Shown: positions 33,100-46,419, numbered from the stretch's first letter. The stretch is DNA of 64,000 nucleotides from Viola odorata (GCA_963691705.1 OY829545.1:45867475-45931474); one strand, 5' to 3'. The notes: generated by a model not told the origin, from the sequence alone. Numbers and translations are program-made.

Positions 33100-35060
33100 T
33101 ATGACTCTCCTCGCAAGAAAAACAATACCTGAAGCCAAAAGGACACCAACACAAAAGACTAACCTTGGAAATAGAAGCACTCACCAAAAAGTTCAGAATG
33201 CAAGAAATAGTTGTTTTGAGTTCAGTCGCACACTTTTTACCTTGGCCAATATGAACACGATTAACTCCAATTTTCCACTTGGCCAAAACATGAAAAACGT
33301 TCATAACACATGGAAGTTCACCCTTACCAAATTTCAGAATTTTCTGGATAGCACATCTCTCATAAAAAATTTCAGAACGTGAAGATAGCTGTTTCTTTTC
33401 GGCCAGCCGCGCACTCTTTTACCTGGACCAATATGAATGCGATTCGCCCCGAATATCCACACGGACAAAACATGAAAGACGTTCATAACACCTGGAAGTT
33501 AGCCCTTACCAAAATTCAGATTTTTGTGGGCATTATGTCTCTCACAAACAAATTCAGAATGAGTAGATGGCTGCTTCTTCTCGGTCTCAGTCGCGCGATC
33601 TTTTGTCTCAACCAATATCGACACGATTGGCTCATTATTTTCACTCGACTAAAACACAAAAGACGTAGGAAACAACCTAAAGTTTTCCCTCACCAAATTT
33701 AAGATTTTTATGGGTGAGAAATCTCTCGCAAATAATTTAGACGTGAGGACGACTGCTCTTCTCGGTCTCAGCCGCGTGCTCTTTTACCTGGGCCAATATC
33801 GACACGATTTGCTCAGAATTTCCACTCGGTCAAAACATGAAAGACGTAGGAAACAGGTTGAAGTATTCCCGCGCCAAATTTTAGATTTTTCCGGGCAGTA
33901 CATCTCTCACAAAGAAAACCAGACTGTAAGCCTACGAAAAGCCGCGATTGGCTCTCAGGTCTCTCTGGCGGCATGCCGCCTAGCCCCTAGCGGCATGCCG
34001 CTAGCTTCGGCTCCAAACCCCTTCAAAATTATCTTTCGACCTCCGAATATTGCGCAGCCGCGCACTCTTTTATCTTGGCCAATATCGACACGATTGGCTC
34101 GGAATTTCCGCTCGACTAAAACACGAAAGACGTAGGCAACAGGCTGAAGTTTTCCCTCACCAAATTTCAGTTTTTTCTGGGTGACAAATCTCTCGCAATT
34201 AATTTAGACGTGAGGACGGCTGCTCTTCTCGGTCATAGCCGCGCGCTCTTTTGCCTGGGCCAATATCGACACGATTTGCTTAGAATTTCCACTCGGCCAA
34301 AACATGAAAGACGTAGGCAACAGGTTGAAGTATTCCCACGCCAAATTTCATATTTTTCCGGGTAGTACATCTCTCACAAAAAAATTCAGACTGTAAGCCT
34401 ACGAAAAGTCACGATTGGCTCTCAGGTCTCTCTCTGGCGGCATGCCGCTAGCTTCGGCTCCAAACCCCTTCAAAATTATCTTTCGACCTCCAAATATTGT
34501 GCAGTCGTGTGCTCTTTTGTCTTGGCCAATATCGACACGATTGGCTCGGAATTTCCGCTCGACTAAAACACAAAAGACGTAGACAACAGGCTGAAGTATG
34601 TCCTCACAAAATTTCAGATTTTGTGGGGTGACAAATCTCTCACAAATAATTTAGACGTGAGGACGGCTGCTCTTCTCGGTCTCAGCTGCGCGCTCTTTTT
34701 GCTGGACCAATATCGACACGATTTGCTCGGAATTTCTACTCGACTAAAACATGAAAGACGTAGGCAACAGCCTGATGTTTACGCTTCCCAAATTTCAGAT
34801 TTTTCTGGGTGACAAATCTCTCAAAAATAATTTAGACGTGAGGATGGCTGCTCTTCTCGGTCTCAGCCGCGCGCTCTTTTTCCTGGGCCAATATCAACGT
34901 GATTTGCTCAGAATTTCTACTCGGCCAAAACATGAAAGACGTAGTCAACAGGTTGAAGTATTCCCATGCCAAATTTCAGATTTTTCTGGGCGGTAAATCG
35001 CTCATGAATAAGGTTAGAATGCAAGCCTACAAAAGCCACGTTGGCCCCTAGCGGCATGCC
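33100..35060 (+). repeat. Long tandem array between ORF1 and gag (about 180 bp basic unit, with larger inserted variant)
   Basis: Units share 'CTTCTCGGTCTCAGCCGCGC', 'CCAATATCGACACGATTTGC', 'AAAACATGAAAGACGTAGGC', and 'ACAAATCTCTCACAAATAAT'. The two clearest adjacent copies (34,665 and 34,846) are 181 bp apart. Some units carry an insert with palindromic GGCGGCATGCCGCC-like words followed by 'AGCTTCGGCTCCAAACCCC' (33,965; 34,437; 35,050). Open frames at 33,101-34,996 repeat the same peptide (LGLSRALF-type) and only mirror the array. Confidence 0.88.
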
Positions 35061-35437
35061 ACCAGCATCGGCCCCAAGGACCCCCAAAGTCACTTTCGGC
35101 CTCCGAATGATGCTCCAAGTGCTTCCAAGCCGAGTTCTATCACTTTCGTCACTCAATTACTCGTCAAAACCCCTAGACATGATGGCCTCGCTCTTCGAAT
35201 AAAGAATAGGCTCATAAGCTCGTCACAAAAGGAGAGTTCCAAGCATGATAAACACTAACGTCGGTTTGCTTCAAGGCTTTTTTTTTCATTGATAGTGTCC
35301 AAGATCACTTTGCGTCGTTAGACTGAATGAAGACTTCCTTCATACCTCCACCGGAAGCACCAATCCAAGATAGTCCCGTTTCTCGCTCCCCCTAAAAGTA
35401 TCAAGTGAAAGAGTGGCCGGGAGATTGATAAAGCAGC

Positions 35438-36724
35438 GTGGAGGCCTCGAGGTTGCATATCATACGCATATTATCGCTTATACTTACTTCTCTTCATTTA
35501 CTTTTCAGGTTAACCATAGCTCCTCGAAGGAAAACTACTCCACCAAGGCTCCCCGTAACTACACTTCAAGCACGAAAAATGGCCGAGCAAATTAAGACAG
35601 AGGAGATATTGGCAGCTAGAATAGCAGAATTAGAAGAGCAAGTTTGGGTTGCTACCGAACGAACACTGCAAGCGGAAAAAGAGCGAGATGAGATAACACT
35701 TAACTTCTTATCAAGCGTTACATGCCCTTTTACAACCCAACCATTATCCATTGCTGGGATTCAATGGCAATGGCCGGATTCTTTCGGTAGCTCCGCGTTC
35801 GCCAAGACCGCTACCACAAGCACTGTAATCAGACAAGGTACAAGCGCTCCAAGTAGTGCACCTCTTTATCCTCCTTTGACTAGACCTACATTCAAGTTAG
35901 GTGAAGATGAGGATCATCCGGAATCCCAATGTTTCCACCCATCTCGGGAACATTCTACTCAAGTCATAACCCCTGGACCTTCGGAAACTCATCCTCCTAG
36001 TGGTGATCAGTCTCAACTACATTTCTCCTATGATAGCCCTTATAACCTAGTTCTAGGGGCCGAAAGAGTTGAGCAGAGAATCAAGTCAAGAAAGATTGAA
36101 ACAGCCCCGCAGAGAGCACTTCGTACTAAGGAAGACGTCAGTTTCGTCTCCCGTCAGCCTGGTTACGGACGACCTTTCCCACCACCACCACCATACCCTT
36201 CACCATCACTATATCAACCCGCTCTTTTCCCTTCCTCATCAACGCCCATCACCAGTGTGACTCCTCAATACCCAGCATAATTTTCACCCTTCCCACTGCC
36301 AACACCACGACCTACACCACCTAGACCATATAACCCACCAAAAAAACCAAGAAACCAAAACAACCATCAGAACCAGGGACCACTGCCACCTCTTCCAATC
36401 CCATTGGGGGGAATTTACCAACATCTCTTAGCGGCTGGGAAAATAGTGCCCACCTCAACCCGACCTCAACGACCTCCCTACCCAAAGTGGTTTGATCCTA
36501 ATACTAGATGCGAGTACCATGCTGGAGTTCAGGGGCACGCACTAGAAAACTGCATCGCCTTTAAAGGAAAACTTCATCACTTAATCAAGAGCGGATGGGT
36601 CTCCTTTGAAAGTCCAACCGAAGGACCTAACACTACCATCGACCCTCTTGAAAGAGAGAGTTATTTCGAGAGAAGAGATTGCGGATTCCTTAGTATCGAG
36701 ACTAACCAAAGGAGAGCTCTCTAG
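35438..36724 (+). pseudogene. Gag-like frame of the Ogre-like element, lacking a recognisable capsid domain
   Basis: Frame open from 35,438 to a single in-frame TAA at 36,278, then open again to 36,724. It starts with a basic segment (APRRKTTPPRLP), an N-terminal coiled coil (EILAARIAELEEQVWVATER near 35,605), then a Ser/Thr/Pro-rich region and a proline run. Near the end comes the Ogre/Tat gag-PR signature YPKWFDPNTRCEYHAGVQGH followed by ALENC, a zinc-finger-like C-x2-H-x4-GH-x4-C pattern (36,480-36,552), and LIKSGWVSFE. I see no block resembling the roughly 200-residue capsid helices expected between coiled coil and finger. Translation start is not certain: the first Met is upstream of the conserved APRRK, and an intron acceptor (TTTTCAG at 35,503-35,509) may precede it. 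Confidence 0.6.
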
Positions 36725-39700
36725 TGCGCTAGCCAGAAGAGGTTATGTGTAGCACCCTGAAGGCATCAATCAAAGCCCTCCCGCTGTCAGTGCATCATCA
36801 GACCCGGCCCTCCGTACTTGCAATCTTGGAAGAGAAAGATCAACTCAGGGCGCATGAAGAAATCTGAGGGGCTTGTGTATAACTGGATAACTACGGTACT
36901 CCTGTAGTGGCCTATAATAAATATGCATGTTTTTGTTGTTTTGTCGAAACCCTTTTTGTAAGAACTCACGTTCCCTTTTTATAAATATACGACTTTCTTT
37001 GTCATGTCAAAAGGCTTGTACTTTTTCGTATTCCTTAGAATGAGGTTTAAATTAAACTTGTCTAAAAAAAAAAAACAAACCATGTCATTTCGGGTGAGGA
37101 AATTGCGGCCGCCACTAAGGTCGAGTTTGAGATTCCACGCGGGTTAGCTTAAAATTCAGAGAAAAAGATAAGAGGAGATAAACTTAGGGGGCAAGCGCTT
37201 GAGATAAGTAATCACACTTTACGGGAGGGGTAAAACCCAAAGCACAGCAATTCGCAACCATTGGCTTTATACGTCATTCCTACAAATGCTACAACTCGTC
37301 GCCATGATAGGATAGAGTAGTCCTCCTCCTATAGAGCCCCAGCATCGCTCCCGACTGCGGACTCAAATTTTGAACCATGGCTAAATATTCCATTCGGTCA
37401 CACACAGTTACTCCCCGCGAACTCTCTTTGTGTACATGCACGATGGCCATACTACAAATCCAAGACGACCGAGGAGTGAATCAAGGAAGATTTTGGGTTT
37501 GTCTCTCCTTTGCTGCACGATATGGGGACCCTCTACGTCGAACAGATCTTTTTGCAATTGTCAACGCATCTGCGGCAAACACCCTCCTAACGCGGTTGGT
37601 TAACCATCTACACAATATGGATTAAATCCGAAGCCACTTTTCCACCATATTGAATCCACACGACGGGGGGTCGCTCCTTCTTCTTGGTGTCAATACATCA
37701 AGTATGTAAAGGACGATATCCTCATCACGATAAATGTGGAGGAAGCTTTGATCCCAGCAAAGCATTCTTCCGTACCCTACTTCGAAACCACCGAAACATT
37801 GGAGAGCTCATTCCAAGCCCCCGAAGTCATGAATAAAGATGGATAGCAAAAGGATCGGCCATCTCCAAAGCCCACATACCCGAAGGATCCATGTTAGCTG
37901 CCAATGAACGTCAAAAGATGACTCTCAGCTAGGGAAAAGGTTAGGAACCATGCTACCGGGAGCGAAGAGCCTAACATCCCCTAAAACCTACGGAGACCAT
38001 TATGGGTTGGGATATCAACCAACCAAGGCCAATTTCGTTAAAATCTCCAAGGAAAAGAAAGAGAGGCCTCTAGCCAAGCTGTTTGGGGTGTCCTACACCT
38101 TCTCATGGCATGAGTATCCCGCGAGTTAGAACCACTTTCCCTTTTGCGGCCTAAATTATCAAACTCGGATTCAACCATAAGATGCAACGAGACTTGTAAA
38201 CTTGGGGGCAAGTGAATGAAGTGACGACTAAAGGAAGGCGTTGAAAAATGTCAAAGCTCATTTTTCAAGGAAGTTATCCTTTTACATTTTTGCAATTTCC
38301 GTTTCCGCAATCTCTGTTTTTGCAATTTACATTTCCACGATTTTTAAATTCCCACAATTTATGTTGTTGCAAGAGTGTGTGCGTCATGTCTGCTAAGATT
38401 CTTAGTTTTTGCAAAAAAAATAAAAAACTAAAATAAAAATATATTTGCTTGGCTTGAAAATCTTACGTTATAATATTCCTTAAAATCAAGCATGTTCATC
38501 ATATTATCACGTCACGGAGAACTTGAGTGTTCTTTAGAAATTATATAAACATGCATGATCTTGTCTGTTAACTCTTATATCCATGACATGTTTAGACGTA
38601 AGCAATCACAAACATATCCCTGTGAGCATTTTGGGCCTTCATGCCTTGTTTCGTTCATGAGTGTAGATGCTAAACTAGGTGCTAGTTAGATTTGCATAAT
38701 ATCCAGGGTACATGAACCATCAGACATGGGATAGCAGTAAGATGACATTGGACTTTGCTTTTGCTCTTCTTCCACATTTTTTATTTTTTAACCTTTTTGC
38801 CCTCAAACACACACTTTGTACACCATGTACGATTCTATTAAACACTCAAAACCAAGCCTCTTATTCTCCTAACCAAGTGAGTAGTGCTCGACTGGAGCCG
38901 CCAAATTGGAGTTACATGTCAAGCAAGGGAATGACAAGGGAGCCTTTAGAGGATCGCTGACAAATCAACGTCAAAAGAAGGCCAAATAAAACAAGATTTG
39001 GAGGCCTCAGCCAAAGACAGAGAGGAGGATAGACCAAACAAAAATTGCACTTGCTTCACTTGCTATTAGTACCTATAAGAAAAAAGAGGGGAAAAGAAAG
39101 AGAAAAAAAAAGAAAAGGGAAAAAAAAGGGAAAACGAGAAGAAAGAAATACAAAGAAAATGCGCCTCAAGAACCACCAAACCAACAAAAACGGAAGCAAG
39201 TGCAAAAAAAAAAAAAAAAAGGAGAAGTCAATCAAGATCGCAAAGATGACCATGAAGAAGAACGCCTCAACAAAAGAAGAAGAATTCATGTACTTTGCTC
39301 TTCGTCACAATCAAATCGTCGAGCATTGTTCACCACAATTTGTCTTCATCACAATCAGTCATCGAGCACAAAACTCATAAAACTTTCGCCAAAAAGAACA
39401 ATACCTTTCTACAAATTCCTCTTTTTTTCTCCCTCACAAAGTCCTTTTGATTATTAGCAGGCCCATGCATGTGCATCTTCATTTGAAGCCTATTCACTTG
39501 GATTGACATTGCAATTTAATTTTTGTGCTATGTTTATTGCATTTTTAGGAGTGTAAACACATAGCCCTGTTTTCTGAGTGTGAGCGCAAACACTGATATC
39601 TGGTGAGGATTGCTTACGGCTACATGTCATGGGAAAGTCTTGTTCTTGAGGTTGTTATTTCCTGAACAAGACGCAGACGTTATCTAGACTTGTATCAATC

Positions 39701-39920
39701 ATGTTTATATGACGAAAACTGAATGAACATTTTTCAAAGAATATACTTGAATTGATTTTCTCTTAAAACAAAGAGGTAATTTTCGTTCCAAAAAGAGACT
39801 TGGGGGGCAAGCCATGGGTTAAATGTAGGAATATTTGATATTTCTCACGTAGGTCAATTGCTTTCTCCTTTTTCTATCCGTTGCTGCTTTGTATTTGCTT
39901 CCTTCCTATTTGCAGGATAC
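36725..39920 (+). other. Long internal spacer of the Ogre-like element without coding similarity
   Basis: Where Ogre pol should be, only short unrelated open frames occur (37,377-37,625; 38,712-38,960; 39,045-39,457). A nearly pure purine block (about 39,070-39,235, AAAGAAAGAGAAAAAAAAAG type) accounts for the Lys-rich frame at 39,045. TTGGGGGCAAG-type purine tracts recur at 37,189, 38,203 and 39,799. Confidence 0.6.
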
Positions 39921-39929
39921 AGATACGCT

Positions 39930-40180
39930 TTGATGGAATCACCTCAACCATGGGTCTTCGATGAAGGAATCGTTGTAAAGCCCTCACCTTGAATTTTCAT
40001 TAAAATCCAATCAACATCGAAGGGAGCACGTTACCACTCCTTCAACCATGGGTCTTCGATGAAGAAATTGTTGTAAAGCCCTCACCTTGGATTTTTGTCA
40101 AAAATTCAATCAACATCGAATGGAGAACGTTACCACTCCTTCAACCATGGGTCTTCGATGAAACGTTGTTGTAATGCCCT
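39930..40180 (+). repeat. Tandem repeat, about 105 bp unit, 2.5 copies
   Basis: 'CAACCATGGGTCTTCGATGA' occurs at about 39,948, 40,043 and 40,142, each followed by 'GTTGTAAAGCCCTCACCTTG'-like sequence and by 'CAATCAACATCGAA' with 'CGTTACCACTCCTTC'. Confidence 0.85.
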
Positions 40181-40389
40181 CGCCATGGATTTTGTCGAAC
40201 GAATCCAATCAAATTGAGAAGAGCGGAATGGCTGTCCAAGACAACCATTAGCGAATTCACATTGAGCCGTCAGAAGGCTCGACCAAAGGTAAGTTGCCTT
40301 GAACCAAAGGTACGTTCCAACTCTCATTTACTTTTCTGTCAAAACGTATGAAGTGCGAGTGCTACCCTCACTTTATATAATTCTACATT

Positions 40390-40950
40390 TCTGCATAATT
40401 AAATACTCCTCCTTGAGCGACTACTTTCCTGTCTATCTAAAATACTCCTCCTTGAACAACTACTTTCCTGTCTTACATTCCTGTCTATCTAAATACTCCT
40501 CCTTGAGTGACTACTTTTCCGCATACTATATCTAAAATACTCCTCCTTGAGCGACTACTTTCCTGTCTTACATTCTTGTCTATCTAAATACTCCTCCTTG
40601 AGCGACTACTTTTCCACATACTATATCTAAAATACTCCCTTTGAGCGACTACTTTCCTGTCTTACATTCCTGTCTATCTAAATACTTCTCCTTGAGCGAA
40701 TACTTTCCTGTCTTACATTCCTATCTATCTAAATACTCCTCCTTGAGCGACTACTTTCCTGTCTTACATTCCTGTCTATCTAAATACTCCTCCTTGAGTG
40801 ACTACTTTTCCGCATACCATAACTAAATACTCCTCCTTGAGCGACCATGTCTTTACATAATTCTACATTTCTGCATAATAAATACTCCTCCTTGAGCGAC
40901 TATATTTCCCAAATCATATCTATCTACTCCTCCTTGAGCGACTCAATTTT
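40390..40950 (+). repeat. Minisatellite, TACTCCTCCTTGAGCGACTA unit
   Basis: About 14 copies of 'TACTCCTCCTTGAGCGACTA' with linkers CTTTCCTGTC, TTACATTCCTGTCTATCTAA or CTTTTCCGCATACTATATCT. It lies just before the polypurine tract, the same location as the unrelated minisatellite at 395-1265. Open frames (SDYFPVLHSCLSKYSSL repeats) reflect the array. Confidence 0.92.
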
Positions 40951-41046
40951 TTGCATAAACCCCCACTTCAACTAGTTAGGATGTATTCAAAACATGGTAA
41001 AGACTTGGGGCAACCGTCTTTACTGCTTATCAAAAATTTCAGTTAT

Positions 41047-42732
41047 TGATCGTCACTCAAATACAATTTATAATGCCTGAAAATATGTGCACAATTGTTA
41101 ATGTGTACAGTGGTAGTCAGGGTCGAACACAGGGATTGAGAGAGACTGATTCAAGGTCTTGAATGGAAGCACAGGACAAAAACACAAAAACGTAACACAC
41201 AGGGGGGGGGGGGTTGTTGACTAAGCAAGTTAGCCAAGAGAGATTTGGAGCTAACAATTATAACTATGAAAGCAGTAATTGGGATCTTGAGTTGTCAGTT
41301 CAAGGTCTCGAAGGATAAAATATAACAAATCAGTGATCAATAGCAGAATAATAAAGCAGAGAGAAATAAACACAATGAGTCAAATAAAGAAGGACAAAAT
41401 GTATTCTTAGGTTGCATTCGGGGGCCCGATCGTCATCAGCACTGAAATATTCTACTCATGTAATCATAGAAGTGACATGGGGACTAGATTCCTTGGATAT
41501 CCCCTACTTTTCTCTTAAGAGAAACTACCCCCCGTTTCCACATATGAGGTAGTCTTGACAGCCCGCCATCCCTCCAGGCACGAATGCAGGAGGGCCATAT
41601 TCAGGCTGCCCATGAAGATAAGAAAAGACACAGCTAGAGCTAAAGGTCCCTCAGTTTGTCAGGCTCGTGACCCCGCTCTAATCAACTACTCACCCTAGCT
41701 AGTCGAGACCACTTCAGCGCAGTTACTACTAGATAGATGTCTACTTGTTCCATGCAACTTTCCTTCCATATTTATCACATAGATGACAATAATCACTCAT
41801 TGAAATTATCAGTTTATCAAGCCTCTAATTACCACAAGTGAAAATGTAATTAAAATGATAAGCAATTAAATATGGCAGTAAGAATATATTAAGCACGTTT
41901 AGGCCTCGAATCTGCCCTTGCAACCCTTGAATTACCTTTGCTAAGAACTAAAGATTTAGCTACTCATGCTTGAAGATAAATAAATAATAATTAAAGGGAG
42001 CATAACAAGTAAAGAAATAGATTAAGGGAAGAAAACTTGATTACTAAACCGAAAATGTTTCAAGCCCGACGACAAAAGAGGAGATTGCTAACAAGAACTA
42101 GAGAGATAAACTAGAGAGAAGTCTAAGAAAACTAATTCTAAGAATTATGCTAAGATAAAAGTAAGATAGGATAGGATGTCCTAAACTACTCCTTGGATGC
42201 TCCTTATAAGCTAGAGCTCCAAGCACAAAAAATATCTTTAGTCAAAACTAGGGACAAAATGCATTTAAGGAAAGCCTATCACAAAGCAACCATGCTCCCT
42301 AAAGCATAAAGTTGAAAAGCACAAAGCTGGTTTCTTAGTCTGATTTGTCCAGCTTTGGCAGATCTGAATTGGGCTCAAGGTCTGGAATGGTCAGAGAGTA
42401 GGCATTTTGTAATCAATGCAGAACTTTCAGAGAAGCGTCAGAGGGATCACGTGGAAGCTTTGGCAAGAGGATAGGAAATGCCGTTCTTCGCCCTTCGGGG
42501 GCCCGAATGGAGAATCTTATTTGGGACCTTGAATGTTGTTCTGGAGTCGGGACCTTGACTTTGGTCTTGAAGCTCGAATTCACACAAAATGCTCCTAAAA
42601 TGCATCTTTTTACATAAACTCCCTTTTTAGGCCTAGACCTGCAATAGTAATGAAAACAAGGGTAAATTAGCAGAACCATGCCTTAAATTGGCGAGATAAT
42701 GGGAGAAAATCATGCATAAAAACATGCTATCA
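41047..42732 (-). repeat. 3' LTR of the Athila-like element (1686 bp)
   Basis: Plus-strand ends TGATCGTCAC and CATGCTATCA; matches 52,745-54,438 almost base for base. Carries a G run (41,203-41,213) where the other LTR has seven G. The small frame at 42,413-42,679 is repeated in the partner LTR and is LTR sequence. Confidence 0.93.
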
Positions 42733-44400
42733 AATAATCCCCACACTGCCCAATGCTCGCCCTCGAGCATTTACAAAATTTAAAACAGTCCCCAAAACAG
42801 AACTAACACACCAAACCATAGCACAGAGAATAAGCATGCTTTCCAACAGTCGGGACCCCGAATGAAAACAGACTCTACCTAGATGAACACCTGCATCAGA
42901 TCAGAAGGATAACAACCCTTAAGAAAAGATTTTTCCACATCAACCTATTCACCAGCAGCCCTCACCTGGATCGGTGTTTGCATTCACACTCGTAAACAAG
43001 GCTAGGTGTTTAAACACTCAACTATGCAGAAAACGCAGCACAAAACCAAGTTTGCATATCAATCCGAGTACATTAGACACATGCATAGACAATCTAGCAA
43101 TCAAAAGACTCCGCATCGGGGGCAAGAAGGGGAAGCAAGGAAAATAAATGATCAGAGGAAATGGAAGGAGTGGAAGAATGAAGTATAATGAGAAGAAAAA
43201 GTGGAGAAGAGGGGAAGTAAGGAAGTGAAATGAGGAGGTGGTTAAACCAACTCAAACCTGGAACGCTACCTTGGTAGGAAAGAATCGAGATGGTGAGACA
43301 ATATTGCTGAGGGCGAAAGCTAGACTAGATTCTTCTTCTTCGAGGGGGATCTTTGCTTACTTCGTTAGGGACCTTGAATGGACGTTGGTTGTTGATTTTC
43401 CTCTTCTTTTTCATAATTCGAACTTCCTCTCTTCTCTCTCTCTTTTATTTATATCTCTGTTTTTCTATTTTCTTCTTCTTTTTTTTTTTTTGAATTAAGA
43501 GAGAGAGAGACCTGGATTGTTTGAGGATTGAAACCTTGTTCTTCGGGGGCTGGATATTCTGATTTCACTTCCCCACACTTGTGTTTTGTTGTGGATGGGA
43601 AGTGATTTTTTCATTTTGTTCTGCCCTTGACTTCTTCATTTAGCTTCGAGGTCTTGAATTTGTACCTGAGTCGGGGTCTTAAATTTGTGGGATCCCCACA
43701 CTTCGCCTTTGCTGCTTCGTTCATCTAGTCTAGCCCTTTATAATGCTCCCAACAACACCGCTCACCTGCCAAGAGAAAGATCAAAGAAAATTCAAATGGT
43801 TAGAATGGAGGAAAAAGAGGGGTATCGAGGAAAAGATGAATGAAACAAAACAGGAAAAAAATGAGGGGACAATTTGATGCGAAGACTTCGTCCTTTTGCT
43901 ACTTTCCTATGTCTACTCGTGTCTACACCCATGGATATCATGCAAACCTAGCCAGTACCTAGTCATGCATTCACTCAAACAATCAATATAGGCATAAAGG
44001 CTCAAATGCTCACAATGTGCTATTTTTTTTACTACTGGTGTCTAGGTCTTGAAGCAGATATAAGGCGTAACAGGCAAAGAAAGAAATATTCGGGACCTTG
44101 ACTACAGACAACATTTTCATTCTATGTGCACAAGTCAGGTGTGTGTCCATCATTGGGAGTTTTCAAAAACTGGGCAGCGATTGAAGATGAAAATCCGAGA
44201 AATAAAACAAGTATAAAATAGCAATTAGATACTAGCAGTTCAACCCTCCCCACACTGAAGCATCGCATTGTCCTCAATGCGAGAAGGGTACAAAATAAGT
44301 AGCAGTTCAAAATATAGTAGATAAATAACAGAATATAAAGGAGTTTTGAAAATTTTTAATCAGCCCACATAGGGGCAATGGAGAAGACTGTTCAGGATCA
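42733..44400 (-). other. Athila 3' non-coding internal region
   Basis: No gene. Holds 'CCCCACACT' words (polypurine tract on the minus strand) at 42,742, 43,570, 43,695 and 44,248, and 'CATTGTCCTCAATGCGAGAA' (44,267), the reverse complement of the Athila ATTGAGGACAATG hallmark. The open frame at 43,238-43,498 (+) is incidental. Confidence 0.65.
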
Positions 44401-44439
44401 AGAGGGAGGGAGATTGCGTCATGCAACTTCAATTGTGAG

Positions 44440-46269
44440 GGCTCGAATTTCTGTCAGGATTGCGCGGTTGGGGCTGAGGATGGCGTTGAGCAGACGATGG
44501 GTAGTGTCATTAGGGGTCATGTGTTCGGGACCTTGAGGGGGAGCAGCTGAAGTGGCAGCCTAGAAAGCAGCATCAGGAGCACGAGTCTGGGCTCGGGGCC
44601 TTGAAGGATCAGGGTACTCAAACTTTCCCTCGATCTTGCCTTTATTATCTGCATGGAAACTCAAAACACCATCAGAAACACAATGGAATCCCATCATGTC
44701 CAGGGTCTTGAGACTGAGGATCTTGAAGGATGATGGATGCTGGTGCAGGTTCAGATCCTTGGGTTTCAAGGTGTACAGATGCGCGGCCAAGCTGGTGATG
44801 ATGGACCCGAGGATAGGAGAGCGACCCAGGGGGGCATTTGCGACGTTATGGACTGAGGTGGCGATTCAGTACCCGAGGTTGACTCTCTTCTGGTGGTGCA
44901 TAGCCCAAAGGAAGAACAGCTCTGATTGAGCTAGCTGGCCCGAGGTCCCGAATTTTCTTGAGAATGCGATGGAAAGGAAGCGTTGCAGGATCTGGAGTGC
45001 GGGGTCTTAAATGTCATGGGCTTTGGTGTTGTGAGAATCAAACACTGCCTCGGGGTTGCCAGTGAGCTCTCGAAGAGCCGCATTGTTGTCAAAGTCGGCT
45101 GGAATGGTGGGCAGGCATTCTGGTATTCATCTCCTTGTACTTCATCACGACGGACGAATCGAAGGTACACATTGAAATCATCTAGGGATATGGGATGCCA
45201 CTTACCAACCAACCTAAAATTGATACATTCTTTGGCAGAGAGATCGGGATCCTGCTTACCCTTGGGTTTGAACAACTCAGGTGTATACCAGAAACTAGCA
45301 AAGAATTCTAGGGTGAGTTCCATGTATATAGGCTGGTCCATAAAAAATAAGCTTTCCCACCCTATCCCCCTAAACAGTTCCCTGATTCGGGACCCAACAC
45401 TCATCTTAGTGTAAAATTCTAGATCTAGCTTAGGACATTGGGCTACCCCCTTTTTGTTCAATAGACTGATCCTATCTATTGATGGCTTATCAGGAAATTT
45501 GAATAAATCATTGAAAGTACAAAGGTCAGCTGTTACCTGTTGGTGGCTTCGGGGTCCTGAAGCGGAAGGGGGTGACGGGGTCTCAAATGATTCCTCCTCT
45601 GCAGTTTTCTGGGATTTTCGGGGGGTCTCTTCCTTTTTTTCTTTGCCCTTGGCTGTTGCTGAGAGCTTCCTTTTCTTAGAGGCTGGGGTCTTAGAGGCCG
45701 GAGCCTTGGGTGCCACCTTCGCCGCTCTAGCCGGCATTTTAGAGGCTGATTTCGCAGCTCTGGCCGGCGATTTTCCTTTTTCCTTTTTCCTTCTTAGGGC
45801 TAGGCTGCTTTGGTGGAGCAACTTCAACCTCAGTCGTTTCAGCCTCTACCTCGCCAACTTCCACTCCCTTGGGGCCTTGAGCGTCCTGATCGGGGTCTTG
45901 AAATTCCGCTTCTGCTCCCTTAACCGTTTCCTTGGCTGCCTCATCGAGATCTGGGTTGTCCTCGTCGGACCACTGATCTACTCCTGCCTCTAAGTTTTCC
46001 TTTTCTTCCCTTCTTGCCTCCCAGAGGCTCGAGCTGGTTTCTACCTCCTCCTCTTTGGTGTCCTCATCGTTTCCATGGTTCGGCCCCAGCTCCTCTTCTC
46101 ACACGCCATACGCCAGCGGTTCGACCTCCAACGGGATAGAGTTAACTGGCATCACCGCCGGTTTCTCCTCTGGTTTCTTCTCCGCCATTTTCTTTGGAGG
46201 CATCTTCTTAGCCTTGCTGCCGGCGGCTGTGGTCGGAGGGAGACGGACGACACACCCAGATCTTGTCAT
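44440..46269 (-). pseudogene. Athila ORF2 (Transposase_32-like / env-position ORF)
   Basis: Extra ORF downstream of pol. Start at 46,269 gives MTRSGCVVRLPPTTAAGSKA, then a Lys-rich segment, acidic segment, a second basic/Ala-rich run (ARAAKSASKMPARAAKVAPK), and then the conserved core with SVGSRIRELFRGIGWESLFF and NFRLVGKWHPISLDDFNVYL. The C-terminal part reads NLGYWI near 44,870 and HLYTLKPKDLNLHQHPSSFK near 44,770. At least one in-frame stop (after AYGV, about 46,100) and frameshifts (near 45,000 and 44,560) break it. It occupies the position where an env-like gene is described in Athila; no membrane segment was recognised here, so an envelope role is not supported. Confidence 0.7.
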
Positions 46270-46419
46270 GGTGGACGTCGGCGGCTGGGAACTGATGATT
46301 TCGATGTCAGGCTCGGAGTTAGTGTGGCTTTGGATTTCCTCCGATCTAGCGGGGTCCGATCGGAAAGATTCTGAGGATGTGAAGGTCGGAGGAGATGGGA
46401 AGAAGATGGGTTGAAAACA

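Noticed and set aside
33101..34996. Series of open frames with LGLSRALF-type peptides as a possible repeat protein family
   Set aside because: They follow the 181 bp tandem array, change frame between units and have no start or composition typical of a gene.
39045..39457. Lys/Glu-rich frame resembling a nuclear basic protein
   Set aside because: It is produced by a nearly pure purine tract in retroelement spacer DNA.
44983..46414. Plus-strand frames of 119-179 codons at 45.0-46.4 kb
   Set aside because: They are antisense shadows of the Athila ORF2, which has the recognisable conserved blocks.
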